NCBI RefSeq assembly: GCF_000161935.1
Contig: NZ_GG698802.1
Coordinates: 320,594 to 384,593, forward strand
Origin: Limosilactobacillus coleohominis 101-4-CHN
GTDB lineage: Bacteria; Bacillota; Bacilli; Lactobacillales; Lactobacillaceae
Direction of reading: 5' to 3'
Length of the DNA: 64,000 nucleotides
Made by a program: the position numbers and the translations under genes. This document shows, piece by piece, positions 46,273-55,722 of this stretch. Numbering within the stretch: position 1 is the stretch's first letter; each line of letters starts with the position of its first letter. The notes under the pieces were generated by a model, which saw only the letters and a program-made list of their open reading frames with translations, did not search any database and had not been told where the DNA came from.

Positions 46273-48234
46273 TTAGAGAGTGTTAAATTGGTCAACAACA
46301 CCTTGAGGAGTGAAACCAAAGTCTTTAATAACTTCTGGCCCTTTTCCACTCTTCCCAAACGTATCAATTCCCATTACCTTACCATGTAAACCAACATATT
46401 GGTACCAACTCATGCTAGCTCCCATTTCCACAGCTAGTCGCTTAGTAACTGTACTTGGAAGAATACTTTCTTGATAACTTGCTGTTTGTTCATTAAATAG
46501 ATTCATGGATGGCATTGAAACAACTCGAACATCTTGACCGTCCTTGGCTAGGATTTTTTTAGCTTCGATAGCCAAGGATACTTCAGAACCAGCCGCAATA
46601 ATGATACCATCTGGAGTTGACTTCTCAGAATCAGAAACCACATAAGCACCTTTTTCTACCGGTGCACCAACCGTTTCCTTCAATACTGGCAATTTTTGGC
46701 GAGATGTAACTAGCATTGTTGGACGATCAGTCGTTTTGCCGATTAATTTCCATGCAGATAATGTTTCATTTGCATCTGCCGGACGAATTACATTCAAGTT
46801 TGGCATTGCTCGAAAACTTGTAAGTTGTTCAATTGGTTCATGTGTAGGTCCATCCTCACCAACTGCAATTGAGTCATGCGAACCAATAAAAATTGATGGA
46901 AGATTCATAATAGCAGCAAGTCGAACTGAGGCACGTAAGTAGTCAGTAAATACAAAGAATGTTGAACCAAAGGCGCGGTTACCACCGTGAAGATTCATAC
47001 CATTAACAGCTGCACCCATCCCAAATTCACGAACACCAAAGAAGACATTCCGTCCAGCAGGATTATCCTTAGTAAAGTTACCATCATCAGCTAAGTAAGT
47101 CTTATTAGATGAAGCAAGATCAGCTGCACCACCCCAAAATTCTGGATTATCCTTAGCTAATTCTTGTAAGATATCCTGACTGGCAACACGATTTGCGATA
47201 TTGTCTCCTGGTTGGTACTTAGTCGTTAAATTATCAACATCTAAAGTCTTAGTGGTAAGTTGTTTAGCTTCGGCTGGATACTTATCCGCGTATTCTTTAA
47301 ACATTTGAGACCACTTTTGATATGCTGGCTTTTTGTCAGCAACTGCATCCTCAAAGAATTTGTGAATTTCATCTGTGAAATCAAATGGTGATAAGTTCCA
47401 GTTAAAGAATTCACGCATTTTAGCAACGTTTTCTTCACCTAAAGCAGAACCGTGCACAGCATTGGTACCTGCTTCTGGAGAGCCATAACCAATTGTCGTC
47501 TTAATTTCAATTAATGATGGCTTCTCTGTCTTTTGTGCTTGACGAATTACATCAATAATTGCATCAACATCTGTATTACCATCTGCAACCTTAAAATAAT
47601 CCCAACCAGCAGCTTCGACACGCTTTTTTTCGTCTTCATTAGTACTCAAATCGAGTGGGCCATCCAATGAAACATCATTTGAATCATATAAAACGATTAA
47701 TTTAGATAATCCCTTGTCACCAGCTAGGTTAATTGCTTCCTCACTCAACCCTTCCATTAGGTCACCATCACCAATAATGGTATAAGTGTAGTGATCAATT
47801 ACTGGAAAACCTGGTTTGTTATACATAGCACCCAGGTGCTTTTCAGCCATAGCCATCCCAACGGACATTGCTAATCCTTGAGAAAGTGGACCAGTTGTTG
47901 CATCCACACCTGCTGTGTGCCCAACTTCTGGGTGGCCAGGAGTCTTAGAACCAAGTTGACGAAATTCCTTTAAATCGTCAATCGTCAAACCAAAATTATT
48001 AAAGTACAGCAAGCTGTACAGTAATGATGAACCATGCCCTGCCGAAAGCACAAAGCGGTCACGGTTTAACCATTCAGCATCTTCGGGATTAAAGTTCATC
48101 ACTTTTTCCCATAATCCATATGCCATTGGAGCGGCATCAATAGCCACTCCAGGATGACCACTATTTGCTTTTTGGATCATATCGGTACTTAAAAAACGTA
48201 AAGCATCTACAGCTTGCATTTCTTTTTTATCCAT
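46273..48234 (-). CDS. tkt: Transketolase
   Basis: Thiamine diphosphate enzyme of the pentose phosphate pathway, 653 residues; moves two-carbon units between sugar phosphates in the cytoplasm. The order of segments is complete: N-terminal NSGHPGVAIDAAP, the ThDP motif GDGDLMEGLSEEAINLAGD near residue 155, the Pyr domain FGVREFGMGAAVNGMNLHGG, and the C-terminal end. Its operon neighbours are a UlaA-type PTS, so it may process the phosphorylated sugar that this PTS imports. It is the last gene of that operon and has a terminator. Confidence 0.96.
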   Translation of the reverse strand: MDKKEMQAVDALRFLSTDMIQKANSGHPGVAIDAAPMAYGLWEKVMNFNPEDAEWLNRDRFVLSAGHGSSLLYSLLYFNNFGLTIDDLKEFRQLGSKTPGHPEVGHTAGVDATTGPLSQGLAMSVGMAMAEKHLGAMYNKPGFPVIDHYTYTIIGDGDLMEGLSEEAINLAGDKGLSKLIVLYDSNDVSLDGPLDLSTNEDEKKRVEAAGWDYFKVADGNTDVDAIIDVIRQAQKTEKPSLIEIKTTIGYGSPEAGTNAVHGSALGEENVAKMREFFNWNLSPFDFTDEIHKFFEDAVADKKPAYQKWSQMFKEYADKYPAEAKQLTTKTLDVDNLTTKYQPGDNIANRVASQDILQELAKDNPEFWGGAADLASSNKTYLADDGNFTKDNPAGRNVFFGVREFGMGAAVNGMNLHGGNRAFGSTFFVFTDYLRASVRLAAIMNLPSIFIGSHDSIAVGEDGPTHEPIEQLTSFRAMPNLNVIRPADANETLSAWKLIGKTTDRPTMLVTSRQKLPVLKETVGAPVEKGAYVVSDSEKSTPDGIIIAAGSEVSLAIEAKKILAKDGQDVRVVSMPSMNLFNEQTASYQESILPSTVTKRLAVEMGASMSWYQYVGLHGKVMGIDTFGKSGKGPEVIKDFGFTPQGVVDQFNTL

Positions 48235-48335
48235 CTTAAATCCTCCTACATATAAGAATAACTACTGAGGACCTAATATTCGATTCGGAACCAGTAGTTA
48301 TTCACGTACATATTAATTATTGTTTACTTAAATGA

Positions 48336-49688
48336 CTAATTTGCATCACGTTTTGGCATTAAGGCACTAACAATAATGACGATGACAGTGAATGCGATAA
48401 TTCCACAAGTTACTGCAATCGCACCAAAGTGTCCTAAATTACCAAGTAAAATTCCTGGAACTAAGTAGTCTGTGTCTGCAAAAGTTGATGCGGCCATCTT
48501 CAAGTTACCAAGAACTGGCAAAATGTAAAGTGGTAACCAACTAATCATTAGTGAGTTGACAATCGCACCGATGATCGCACCACGACGACCACCCTTTGAG
48601 TTACCATAAATAGCAGCAGCACCACCACAGAAGAAATGACCAACAACCCCTGGAATAACAACAACGGTGTGCATTGCAACCATAGCAAACATACTTAAAG
48701 TACCTACAATGAAACTAACGAAGAATCCAAGTAAAACAGCATTTGGTGCAAATGGGAAGATGATTGGAACATCCAAAGCTGGCTTTGAGTTTGGAACAAC
48801 CTTCTTGGCAATTCCTTGGAAGGCTGGAACAATTTCAGCTAAGATCATCCGAACACCTTGCAAAACAACTGCGAATCCAGCAGCAAATGTACCAGCTTGT
48901 ACAAGAGCAAAGATAATGTAGTTAGTACCTTTACTTAATTTAGTTTCAACAAAATGAGGACCAGCAATAATAGCCAAAATGATGTAGACAATGGCCATAA
49001 CAATAGTAATTGAAACAGTCGAGTCACGTAAGAAACCTAAAGTCTTAGGGAATTCAATGTCTTCGGTACTGTGCTTCTTGTCACCAAGCCATTGACCAAC
49101 CCAACCAGAAATGGCATAGCCAATGTTACCAGTATGTCCCATAGCCAAGTTATCGGCATGCGTAATTTCACGCATAAATGGTTGACAGAAAGCAGGAGTA
49201 ACTGTCAATAATGTACCTTCAAACAAACCACCAAGTAAAATCGTCTTCCAATTGTTACCCAAGCCAGCGCTAATTAGGATAACAGCAGTTAAACAGGAAA
49301 CGTAAAGCATTGCTTGACCAGTTAAGAAGATGTACTTAAACTTCGTGAAACGTGCTAACAATACATTAACAATCATTCCAACTAACATAATCAAAGCCGT
49401 TACAGAACCATACTTAACCAAAGCAATGGCAACTACGGCTTCGTTACTTGGTACAACACCTTGAACACCTAATGCAAACTTGAACATTTTAGCAAATGGA
49501 GTTAAGGCATTACTTAAAATAGTTGAACCACCAGTTAAAATTAAGAAACCGGCAAACGTTTTAATAGTTCCTTGAATGGTTTCTGTTGCACTCTTCTTTT
49601 GCAACAGTAAACCAATCATCGCAATCAATCCAACCAGCAAAGCTGGAGTTGTTGCAATACTTTCAAATAGATTTAATATTCCATCCAT
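48336..49688 (-). CDS. PTS permease EIIC, UlaA (ascorbate-like) family
   Basis: Membrane channel of a PTS of the L-ascorbate (UlaA/SgaT) superfamily, 450 residues with about 11-12 helices. GNIGYAISGWVGQWLGDKK and the NSLMISWLPLYILPVLG segment are family traits. It works with the separate EIIB and EIIA just upstream. Relatives carry ascorbate or pentoses/pentitols; the operon lacks the ula lactonase, decarboxylase and epimerases, so ascorbate itself is not shown. GGAGGAG precedes the ATG. Confidence 0.9.
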   Translation of the reverse strand: MDGILNLFESIATTPALLVGLIAMIGLLLQKKSATETIQGTIKTFAGFLILTGGSTILSNALTPFAKMFKFALGVQGVVPSNEAVVAIALVKYGSVTALIMLVGMIVNVLLARFTKFKYIFLTGQAMLYVSCLTAVILISAGLGNNWKTILLGGLFEGTLLTVTPAFCQPFMREITHADNLAMGHTGNIGYAISGWVGQWLGDKKHSTEDIEFPKTLGFLRDSTVSITIVMAIVYIILAIIAGPHFVETKLSKGTNYIIFALVQAGTFAAGFAVVLQGVRMILAEIVPAFQGIAKKVVPNSKPALDVPIIFPFAPNAVLLGFFVSFIVGTLSMFAMVAMHTVVVIPGVVGHFFCGGAAAIYGNSKGGRRGAIIGAIVNSLMISWLPLYILPVLGNLKMAASTFADTDYLVPGILLGNLGHFGAIAVTCGIIAFTVIVIIVSALMPKRDAN

Positions 49689-49779
49689 ATTCTTAAACTC
49701 CTCCGTGAGATATATAAGTAGAAGATTGATTAAATAATAATTGCAAAAAGAGATCGATTGTAATCTCTACTTAGATATC

Positions 49780-50076
49780 TTAGTCGTGTGAAATACCTTC
49801 CTTGTCGAGAATGGCATTAACCTTTTCCTTTAATTCGTTAGGATCTACCAAACTCTTTAGAATAACAACCTTTTCCTTTGGAAGACTTCCAGCTGATGTT
49901 TCCAAAGTTGGGTCTAGGAAAAAGTAATCAGCTTGATCACCAGTTGCGCTACCGATATCAGAGTGGTCAACTGTAATATCTTCTTTAACATTTTCCTCTT
50001 TAAGTAGATTTTGAATGTTCATTTGAACCATAAAGCTACTACCTAGACCTGATTGGCAAAGTGCTTCAAACTTCAT
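49780..50076 (-). CDS. PTS EIIB, UlaB-type
   Basis: Phosphoryl carrier of 98 residues. The active-site P-loop CQSGLGSSFM carries the phosphocysteine Cys7. It takes phosphate from EIIA (50090-50530) and passes it to the sugar bound by EIIC. It lies 13 bases after EIIA with AGGAGG between. Confidence 0.92.
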   Translation of the reverse strand: MKFEALCQSGLGSSFMVQMNIQNLLKEENVKEDITVDHSDIGSATGDQADYFFLDPTLETSAGSLPKEKVVILKSLVDPNELKEKVNAILDKEGISHD

Positions 50077-50089
50077 AATAAGTTCCTCC

Positions 50090-50530
50090 TTAATCCTTTA
50101 AAACATCTAGAATCTCATCAACAGACTTTGCTGCTAACAATTTATTTGTCCGTTCACTATCCATTAACACTTGCGATAGTTCTTGAATCACCTTTAAGTG
50201 ACTAGTACTATCTGTAGCCGCTAGGACGAACCATAATTTAACTGGGTGGTCTTTACTAGTTAAATCAACTGATTCATTAGTCTTTAACAATGACAAACCG
50301 ATTCGCTTAACGCTAGGACGTGGGCGTGAATGGGCTAGTGCAATATTAGGGCCAATATTAATATATGGTCCTTTTTCTTGAACAACATCAATCATTGCTT
50401 CAACATAATCTGTTCCGACAGTACCATTATCAACCAATGGTTTAGCTGCCCTACGAATAGCCCCCTGCCAATTCAAAGTATCTCCATCTAGAACTTGAAC
50501 CGTTTCGCTATTCAATAAATCTAGTGCCAA
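50090..50530 (-). CDS. PTS EIIA, type 2 (mannitol/ascorbate family)
   Basis: Phosphoryl carrier of 146 residues. The phosphohistidine lies in NIALAHSRPRPSVKRIGLSLL; the paired His/Arg context fits the EIIA-2 fold. It receives phosphate from HPr and donates it to EIIB. It is the first gene of the PTS-transketolase operon; a promoter with an overlapping cre site lies upstream. Confidence 0.92.
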   Translation of the reverse strand: MALDLLNSETVQVLDGDTLNWQGAIRRAAKPLVDNGTVGTDYVEAMIDVVQEKGPYINIGPNIALAHSRPRPSVKRIGLSLLKTNESVDLTSKDHPVKLWFVLAATDSTSHLKVIQELSQVLMDSERTNKLLAAKSVDEILDVLKD

Positions 50531-50556
50531 ATAATCACCTCATTTCTCTTTTCGCA

Positions 50557-50575
50557 ATTATAGTAAACGATTTCA
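50557..50575 (-). promoter_or_regulatory. -10 box with overlapping cre site of the PTS operon
   Basis: On the minus strand TATAAT (50557-50562) is preceded by TGAAATCGTTTACT (50562-50575), which matches the cre consensus TGWAANCGNTNWCA at all but the last base. CcpA binding here would block the promoter, as expected for a secondary sugar. Confidence 0.65.
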
Positions 50576-50582
50576 CAACCAC

Positions 50583-50602
50583 TCACAAGTGCACTCTTGT
50601 GA
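50583..50602. promoter_or_regulatory. 20-base palindrome in the divergent region, candidate regulator site
   Basis: TCACAAG and CTTGTGA are perfect inverted copies around TGCACT. It lies between the divergent promoters of the PTS operon and the PRD regulator. AAGTGCA is repeated directly at 50588-50594 and 50610-50616. Confidence 0.5.
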
Positions 50603-50603
50603 C

Positions 50604-50632
50604 TTGATAAAGTGCAAAAAGTTAACTATCAT
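50604..50632 (+). promoter_or_regulatory. SigA promoter of the PRD regulator gene
   Basis: TTGATA at 50604-50609 and TATCAT at 50627-50632, spaced by 17 bases. The start codon follows 33 bases later. Confidence 0.65.
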
Positions 50633-50665
50633 ATAACCAAAAGATATTTAACTAGGATAAGGCAT

Positions 50666-52738
50666 ATGCAATTTACAAAAACTAAGCACGGAAACGCATT
50701 AATTAACGAGCTATTACAATCAACTCCAGCAGTTCCTTTAGAAACTCTAAAGGAACACCTTAAACTTTCCAGAAGAAGTATTTTCTATACAATAAAAAAG
50801 ACCAATATTGAATTACAACAGCAAAATTTAGATCCGATTGAAAATGTCAGAGGCAGTGGGTATCAATTATCTCCTGAGACAAGACAAATTTTATCCGATT
50901 CATTAGCTATCGATAAAAAGCCAATTACTTTTACAGATTTATTTAAAAACGGTCTGAAGTTTGAAATACTCAATAGACATGATCGAGTACTGTTACTGCA
51001 ATTTGTATTAATTTCTCGTCCAACTACTTCCTTAAATCAACTTGTTAAAATTTTTAATATTAGTAAAAATACTGTCTTAAAAGATCTAGAAAATATAAAA
51101 AAAGCATTACCTAAGAATATTATTTTAAGTAATGAAAAAAATGGCAAAACTTTAACCGGAAATGAAATAGCTTTGCGAAGATGGGTTTTCGAAAATTTTC
51201 GTGAATTATTATCTCTAATTAGTCCTTACATGAAACTTGATAATGACAAAAACTTCAGTAGACAACTAAGTCTGTTGGAACGTATTACAGGTAATTCATT
51301 TACCGACGATTCATTAGCATTGCTGAATAACTTTATGAAATGGTCAAGCGAAAGAATCCATAATCGTCCATCATGTGAGTTACAACTTACAAACGACGGA
51401 GACGACAATTATTCTTTAACATATACATGGGCGGTTAGCCTGCTAAATGACATTAAAATTTTCTCTTCAGCTGAAGCACATTTTTTAGCAGAAATCGTTA
51501 ATACTCAAGCTTTCCAACATATCAGTGCGGACAATGCTATGATTCCTCCACTAAGGGAGATCTCCGCTAAAATAATAAAAAGATTCAACGAAATTGCTTG
51601 TGTCAGCCTGCCTCCCTCAGATAATACTTTGAATAAAAATTTAACGATTCATTTAGTATCAACTTATTATCGAGTTAAATATAAAATAAATTACCAAAAC
51701 CCACTAGTTAATAAGATTAAAATTGTTTATAAGGAAACTTTTGAAATTGTAAAGTTGGCTATTCAGCCTTTAAATGATTTTGTTCACCAAAAGTTATCTG
51801 ATGACGAAATCGCTCTTATTACTGTTTATTTCAGTGGTGCACTGCGAAATTCACAAGAGTTATCCCGTAGTAAAAGCGGTGTCCTAGTAATTTGTTCCAG
51901 TGGAATTGGAACTTCAGAATTATTGATATCACAACTTCGTAGCCACTATCCTGATGTAAACTTCATTGGGCCTTATAACACTTTTGAGTACGAAAATATC
52001 TCGTACTCAAATATCAAACTAGTATTAAGCACTATCCATTTGCCAATAATGCAGGAAGGTATCCCTGTCATTACCGTACCAGTCATTCCTAGTAATTATG
52101 ATTGGCAGCAAATAGAAGGGACACTGCAAAAAGCTGGTGTAACTTCAATTTCTAACTCTAATAAAGTACAGCCTTCTATAATCATGGATATTATCTCTAA
52201 TCACGCACGAATCGTTGATCCTGAAGGCTTAGAAAATAGTTTAAGGAATTATATTAATAGTGTTTACAATACTAACCAATTTTCTCAACAATTAACAAAC
52301 GCGATCTATACTACAGACGTTATTCAGCAAAATACAGATTGGAAAAACGCTATTCAAATTTCTTTGAAACAATTAGAATATCAGAACATCATTACTGATG
52401 AATACATCAATAAAATAATTGAATTAACTGAAAGTAATGGTGACTATATGGCTATTGGTAAAGGTGTTTTTTTGGCTCATGCAGCTCCAAAAGCTGGAGT
52501 TAAGCATTTAGGTTTTAGCTATACTCTATTTAAAAAGCCATTTTTCATTCAAAATTCTTCAAAACCAATTAATTTCGTAGTAGGCCTTGCTCCAGTTGAT
52601 CAACAAAAACATTTACATATTTTAGAGAATTTATTACAGTTTATTCAAAATGAACAGTTAATGGATCAATTGCATAAAATTAAAAATTATAAAGAACTAA
52701 GTATGCTATTGAGAATGGCCGATCTCATCAATGTTTAG
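50666..52738 (+). CDS. PRD-containing transcriptional activator (MtlR/ManR-like)
   Basis: PTS-controlled regulator of about 690 residues. Order: N-terminal helix-turn-helix domains (LKEHLKLSRRSIFYTIKKT, then NQLVKIFNISKNTVLKDLE), two PRD modules in the middle, an EIIB-like domain (VLVICSSGIGTSELLISQL near residue 410), and a C-terminal EIIA-2-like domain (GVFLAHAAPKAGVKHLGF near residue 600). This is a DNA-binding activator, not an RNA antiterminator. ATG at 50666 is preferred, with AGGATAAGG upstream. The gene is markedly AT-rich next to the core genes. It should control the divergent PTS operon. Confidence 0.9.
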   Translation: MQFTKTKHGNALINELLQSTPAVPLETLKEHLKLSRRSIFYTIKKTNIELQQQNLDPIENVRGSGYQLSPETRQILSDSLAIDKKPITFTDLFKNGLKFEILNRHDRVLLLQFVLISRPTTSLNQLVKIFNISKNTVLKDLENIKKALPKNIILSNEKNGKTLTGNEIALRRWVFENFRELLSLISPYMKLDNDKNFSRQLSLLERITGNSFTDDSLALLNNFMKWSSERIHNRPSCELQLTNDGDDNYSLTYTWAVSLLNDIKIFSSAEAHFLAEIVNTQAFQHISADNAMIPPLREISAKIIKRFNEIACVSLPPSDNTLNKNLTIHLVSTYYRVKYKINYQNPLVNKIKIVYKETFEIVKLAIQPLNDFVHQKLSDDEIALITVYFSGALRNSQELSRSKSGVLVICSSGIGTSELLISQLRSHYPDVNFIGPYNTFEYENISYSNIKLVLSTIHLPIMQEGIPVITVPVIPSNYDWQQIEGTLQKAGVTSISNSNKVQPSIIMDIISNHARIVDPEGLENSLRNYINSVYNTNQFSQQLTNAIYTTDVIQQNTDWKNAIQISLKQLEYQNIITDEYINKIIELTESNGDYMAIGKGVFLAHAAPKAGVKHLGFSYTLFKKPFFIQNSSKPINFVVGLAPVDQQKHLHILENLLQFIQNEQLMDQLHKIKNYKELSMLLRMADLINV

Positions 52739-52812
52739 TAGCAGATGTTCCTCTCTGATTAAATTTATTAAATAGTATTAACAAAATGGCTAAAAAGGGC
52801 TGCAATGAAAGC

Positions 52813-52848
52813 GTAATCAGTAGAGCGCTATTCTTTTTAGCTGATTAC
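52813..52848. terminator. Hairpin after the PRD regulator gene
   Basis: GTAATCAG and CTGATTAC pair around a 20-base loop. It lacks a downstream T run, so terminator function is uncertain. Confidence 0.4.
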
Positions 52849-52891
52849 TCCATTTCCTACGAGAATTCTTTCCGAGTAGTTTATTATTTCG

Positions 52892-52920
52892 AGGGGGGGC
52901 TGTGACATAAGTCCCTATAA
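52892..52920 (+). repeat. Fragment related to the structured intergenic repeat
   Basis: GGGGGGGCTGTGACATAAGTCCC resembles the first 20 or so bases of the three full repeats (GGGAGCGTGACAGAAGTC) but none of the later hairpins are present. Like them it lies in a gap between convergent genes. Confidence 0.4.
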
Positions 52921-52922
52921 TT

Positions 52923-54056
52923 TTATCTAATCTTTTTTCCCCAATATTGGAATAAGTCGGTTCGCAATGCCCCATTGTATAGTTTACGACGTTTGGTTGC
53001 TTTGGCACCATAATAGTGTTCAAACTCTAAATCAGCCGTCAAAATATACTTACTCCACGAAGTCATTGGTCGGTATAATTCACCCATCTGGCGGTATAAT
53101 TCATGGACCGTTTCCCGGTCACTCAACCGTTCACCATAAGGTGGGTTTGCAACAATCACACCGTTAATTTCATCTGTTTGCCAATCCTTAACTGCTAACT
53201 GCTTAAACGTAATATCATGCGTTAAGCCTGCCGCCTGACTATTTCGTTGGGCAATTTCCACCATCTTTTGATCAATATCATAGCCGTGAATTTCCAACTT
53301 AACATCATAATCAGCCTGCGCATCCGCGTCATCCCGAACATCATCAGGTAACCCAGATGGCATCAAATTTGACCATTGCTCACAGGCAAATGACCGATTG
53401 ATCCCAGGGGCAATATTATGTCCCAGTAATGCTGCTTCAATCGGAATCGTTCCGGAACCACAAACCGGGTCAACAAACGGATTGTCTGGAAACCAGTGGG
53501 CTAATAACACTAAAGCAGCCGCCATATTTTCTTTTAATGGTGCACCACCCTTATCCCGGCGGTAACCGCGTTTAAATAAACTTTCACCGGTCGCATCTAA
53601 GGTTAGTAGGACATAATCTTTATTAATTGCGACTTCTAATGGATATAACTGACCGGTTTCCGGAAGCTTCGTTCGTCGATGGTAAACCGCCATCATTTTT
53701 TCAGCAATTGCCTTTTTGACGATTGCTTGGACGCTGGGAACATTATGCAGCTGGGAGCGATGACTCTTTCCCTCCACCGGAAAAGCTGCATCTAATGGTA
53801 ACAATTGATCCCACGCCAAAGCCTTCGTTTGTTCAAAAAGGTCATCAAAGGTCGTTGCATCAAATTCACCAACCACAATTTTAATCCGATCAGCCGTCCG
53901 TAGCCACAAATTGGTTACCATTACATCACGAATGTTTCCGGTAAAACGAACCCGCCCGTTTTCTACTCTGGTGTCATAGCCCAAGCGACGTAATTCCTTG
54001 CCGACAATTGCTTCAATGCCAGCCGCAGCGGTGGCAATTAGTTGATATTCTTGCAC
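52923..54056 (-). CDS. THUMP domain class I SAM-dependent RNA methyltransferase (YpsC/RlmL-like)
   Basis: RNA base methyltransferase of 377 residues, most like the N2-guanine enzymes that act on 23S rRNA. The THUMP domain fills about residues 1-165, and the methylase domain carries FVDPVCGSGTIPIEAAL (SAM binding) and the NPPYGER catalytic motif near residue 309. The NUDIX gene lies 21 bases upstream, so they are probably co-transcribed. Confidence 0.9.
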   Translation of the reverse strand: MQEYQLIATAAAGIEAIVGKELRRLGYDTRVENGRVRFTGNIRDVMVTNLWLRTADRIKIVVGEFDATTFDDLFEQTKALAWDQLLPLDAAFPVEGKSHRSQLHNVPSVQAIVKKAIAEKMMAVYHRRTKLPETGQLYPLEVAINKDYVLLTLDATGESLFKRGYRRDKGGAPLKENMAAALVLLAHWFPDNPFVDPVCGSGTIPIEAALLGHNIAPGINRSFACEQWSNLMPSGLPDDVRDDADAQADYDVKLEIHGYDIDQKMVEIAQRNSQAAGLTHDITFKQLAVKDWQTDEINGVIVANPPYGERLSDRETVHELYRQMGELYRPMTSWSKYILTADLEFEHYYGAKATKRRKLYNGALRTDLFQYWGKKIR

Positions 54057-54077
54057 AATTCATCCCTCATTTATTGA

Positions 54078-54536
54078 TTACTTCAAATTATTTAAATATT
54101 TAACAATGATTGCCCACATTTTTTCATATTGCTGATTAAAAAAGTGGGGTGGCTGATCAGCATCAAAGTATTTTAAACTAGTTGTTTCAGACGGCTTGGT
54201 TGCATAATGATGCTGATCATCTAACCGAACTAAATAAAAAGCGTTCACTGGTTGAACCAGATCACCATTTGGGTATTGATACAAATCCTGATCCAGCATC
54301 CCTAAAAGCTTTACGGGTTGAACCTTTAATCCAGCGTCTTCCCTAAATTCACGGACCAGCGTTTGGTGAAAACTTTCCCCGTATTCCATATAACCACCCG
54401 GAAATCCCCAGTTGCCAGTATCAGCCCGTTCTTGTAATAAGATTTGTCGTTGGTCATTCAATAACGCTCCTGAAGCAGAGGTCATAATCAACGGCATGTG
54501 ACCAACTCGTTGTCGAAGTTCCTTAATATATGCCAT
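54078..54536 (-). CDS. NUDIX hydrolase
   Basis: Nucleoside diphosphate-X hydrolase of 152 residues. The Nudix box is present, though loosely spaced: GGYMEYGESFHQTLVREFREDAG; the usual REVxEExG core reads REFREDAG, so the catalytic Glu pattern is slightly altered. The substrate is unknown. Its start overlaps the HerA-like gene by 14 bases. Confidence 0.85.
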   Translation of the reverse strand: MAYIKELRQRVGHMPLIMTSASGALLNDQRQILLQERADTGNWGFPGGYMEYGESFHQTLVREFREDAGLKVQPVKLLGMLDQDLYQYPNGDLVQPVNAFYLVRLDDQHHYATKPSETTSLKYFDADQPPHFFNQQYEKMWAIIVKYLNNLK

Positions 54537-55692
54537 GTTGGCTCCTTTCCCACCATGCTGGTAAATTAATCCTCGCCGTTACCGCACCATTTAATCCGCA
54601 CTTCATCACTGCCATACCCGTCGCCAAATGATCATTATTTTCATGAGTCCATGGAAAGGCTGCCCATTCTTGCGGCGCCGCTAAATGATGAACAATCAAA
54701 TTGGCGAACTGTGACCGCAATTCACTCGGTAAATCTAATGGTGATTGAGTGGTGATAATTAACGCTAAATTTAGCTTACGCCCTTCCCGCGCAATTTGAA
54801 AAATACCATTATTTTTCAAATCACCATTTGTTGGCAGGTAGCGATGGGCTTCATCAATGACAATTTTAACCGGTAACTGATCAGTAGTAATCCGTAAACG
54901 TTCGTTTAATAAATGCTTCAACAGGATAGAAATAACTGTACCCTGCACTGCCTCATATTGTTTCAATGGGGATAAATCAATCACCAACGTCTGATGGTCA
55001 GCCGGCTGAGTTAAAAACATCCGTAAAATATAATTTAATTCAGTTAGCGGGCCATCCTGCTGCCCCGTCCCAAATAATGATTGAAACGCTGGTTGAGCAA
55101 TTTGGGTTCGTAATTTCACTAGTGATGACCATAGTTGACGAATCTGCTGATAATCATATTCTTGACCACAAACATCATAATTTGCCCGGTGATCAGCAAA
55201 TGGTACCATCAATTCCTCAATTATTTGCTGAGCAAGCAGCTTTATCGGATACGACGAACTCCAGTCAGTCAACTGCGCCACTTGTTGCAGGTATTGATTG
55301 ATTGGATAATTAATCTTTTTAAAGATTTGCAAAGTCCCTTGAAGATTTTGCTTGATCCGTAATGAATTCATTGCTTGGTTCAGTAGTTGAGCAAGCGAAA
55401 GTGGTAAACCAGTAATGCGTAATAACTCAGTTGCACTGAATTGTCCAGCATCAAGATAGGCATTGCCCCCGAGTCGGTAGACCACCGCATTTGGTAATCG
55501 GGTATATTCACCCGTTGGGTCTAACACGATCACCGTTCCAGTAGTTTGCTGCAACTGGCTCAATAATGATAGCGTGGTCGTCGTCTTGCCACTTCCGGTT
55601 TGACCGGTAATCAACAGGTGGGACCCGGTAAGTTCCGCTACAGTTGGTACCTGTTTTAAACTACTGATTGAACGCGCAAAACTCCTCATCAT
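54523..55692 (-). CDS. HerA-like ATPase (DUF87 family)
   Basis: Hexameric FtsK/HerA-type DNA translocase of 389 residues. Walker A is GQTGSGKTTTT near residue 30, and Walker B is VIDEAHRYLP near residue 278, followed by AREGRKLNLALIITTQSP, typical of the family. No NurA nuclease, SIR2 or other classic HerA partner is adjacent; the nearest linked genes are the NUDIX hydrolase (overlapping) and the THUMP methyltransferase. The role in this pairing is not known. GGAGG precedes the ATG. Confidence 0.88.
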   Translation of the reverse strand: MMRSFARSISSLKQVPTVAELTGSHLLITGQTGSGKTTTTLSLLSQLQQTTGTVIVLDPTGEYTRLPNAVVYRLGGNAYLDAGQFSATELLRITGLPLSLAQLLNQAMNSLRIKQNLQGTLQIFKKINYPINQYLQQVAQLTDWSSSYPIKLLAQQIIEELMVPFADHRANYDVCGQEYDYQQIRQLWSSLVKLRTQIAQPAFQSLFGTGQQDGPLTELNYILRMFLTQPADHQTLVIDLSPLKQYEAVQGTVISILLKHLLNERLRITTDQLPVKIVIDEAHRYLPTNGDLKNNGIFQIAREGRKLNLALIITTQSPLDLPSELRSQFANLIVHHLAAPQEWAAFPWTHENNDHLATGMAVMKCGLNGAVTARINLPAWWERSQHGIY

Positions 55693-55722
55693 TAATCCTC
55701 CATCATTAATCCATTATGAACG

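Noticed and set aside
50666-52738. BglG-type RNA antiterminator
   Set aside because: The N-terminus has DNA-binding helix-turn-helix domains rather than a CAT RNA-binding domain, and EIIB/EIIA-like domains follow the PRDs.
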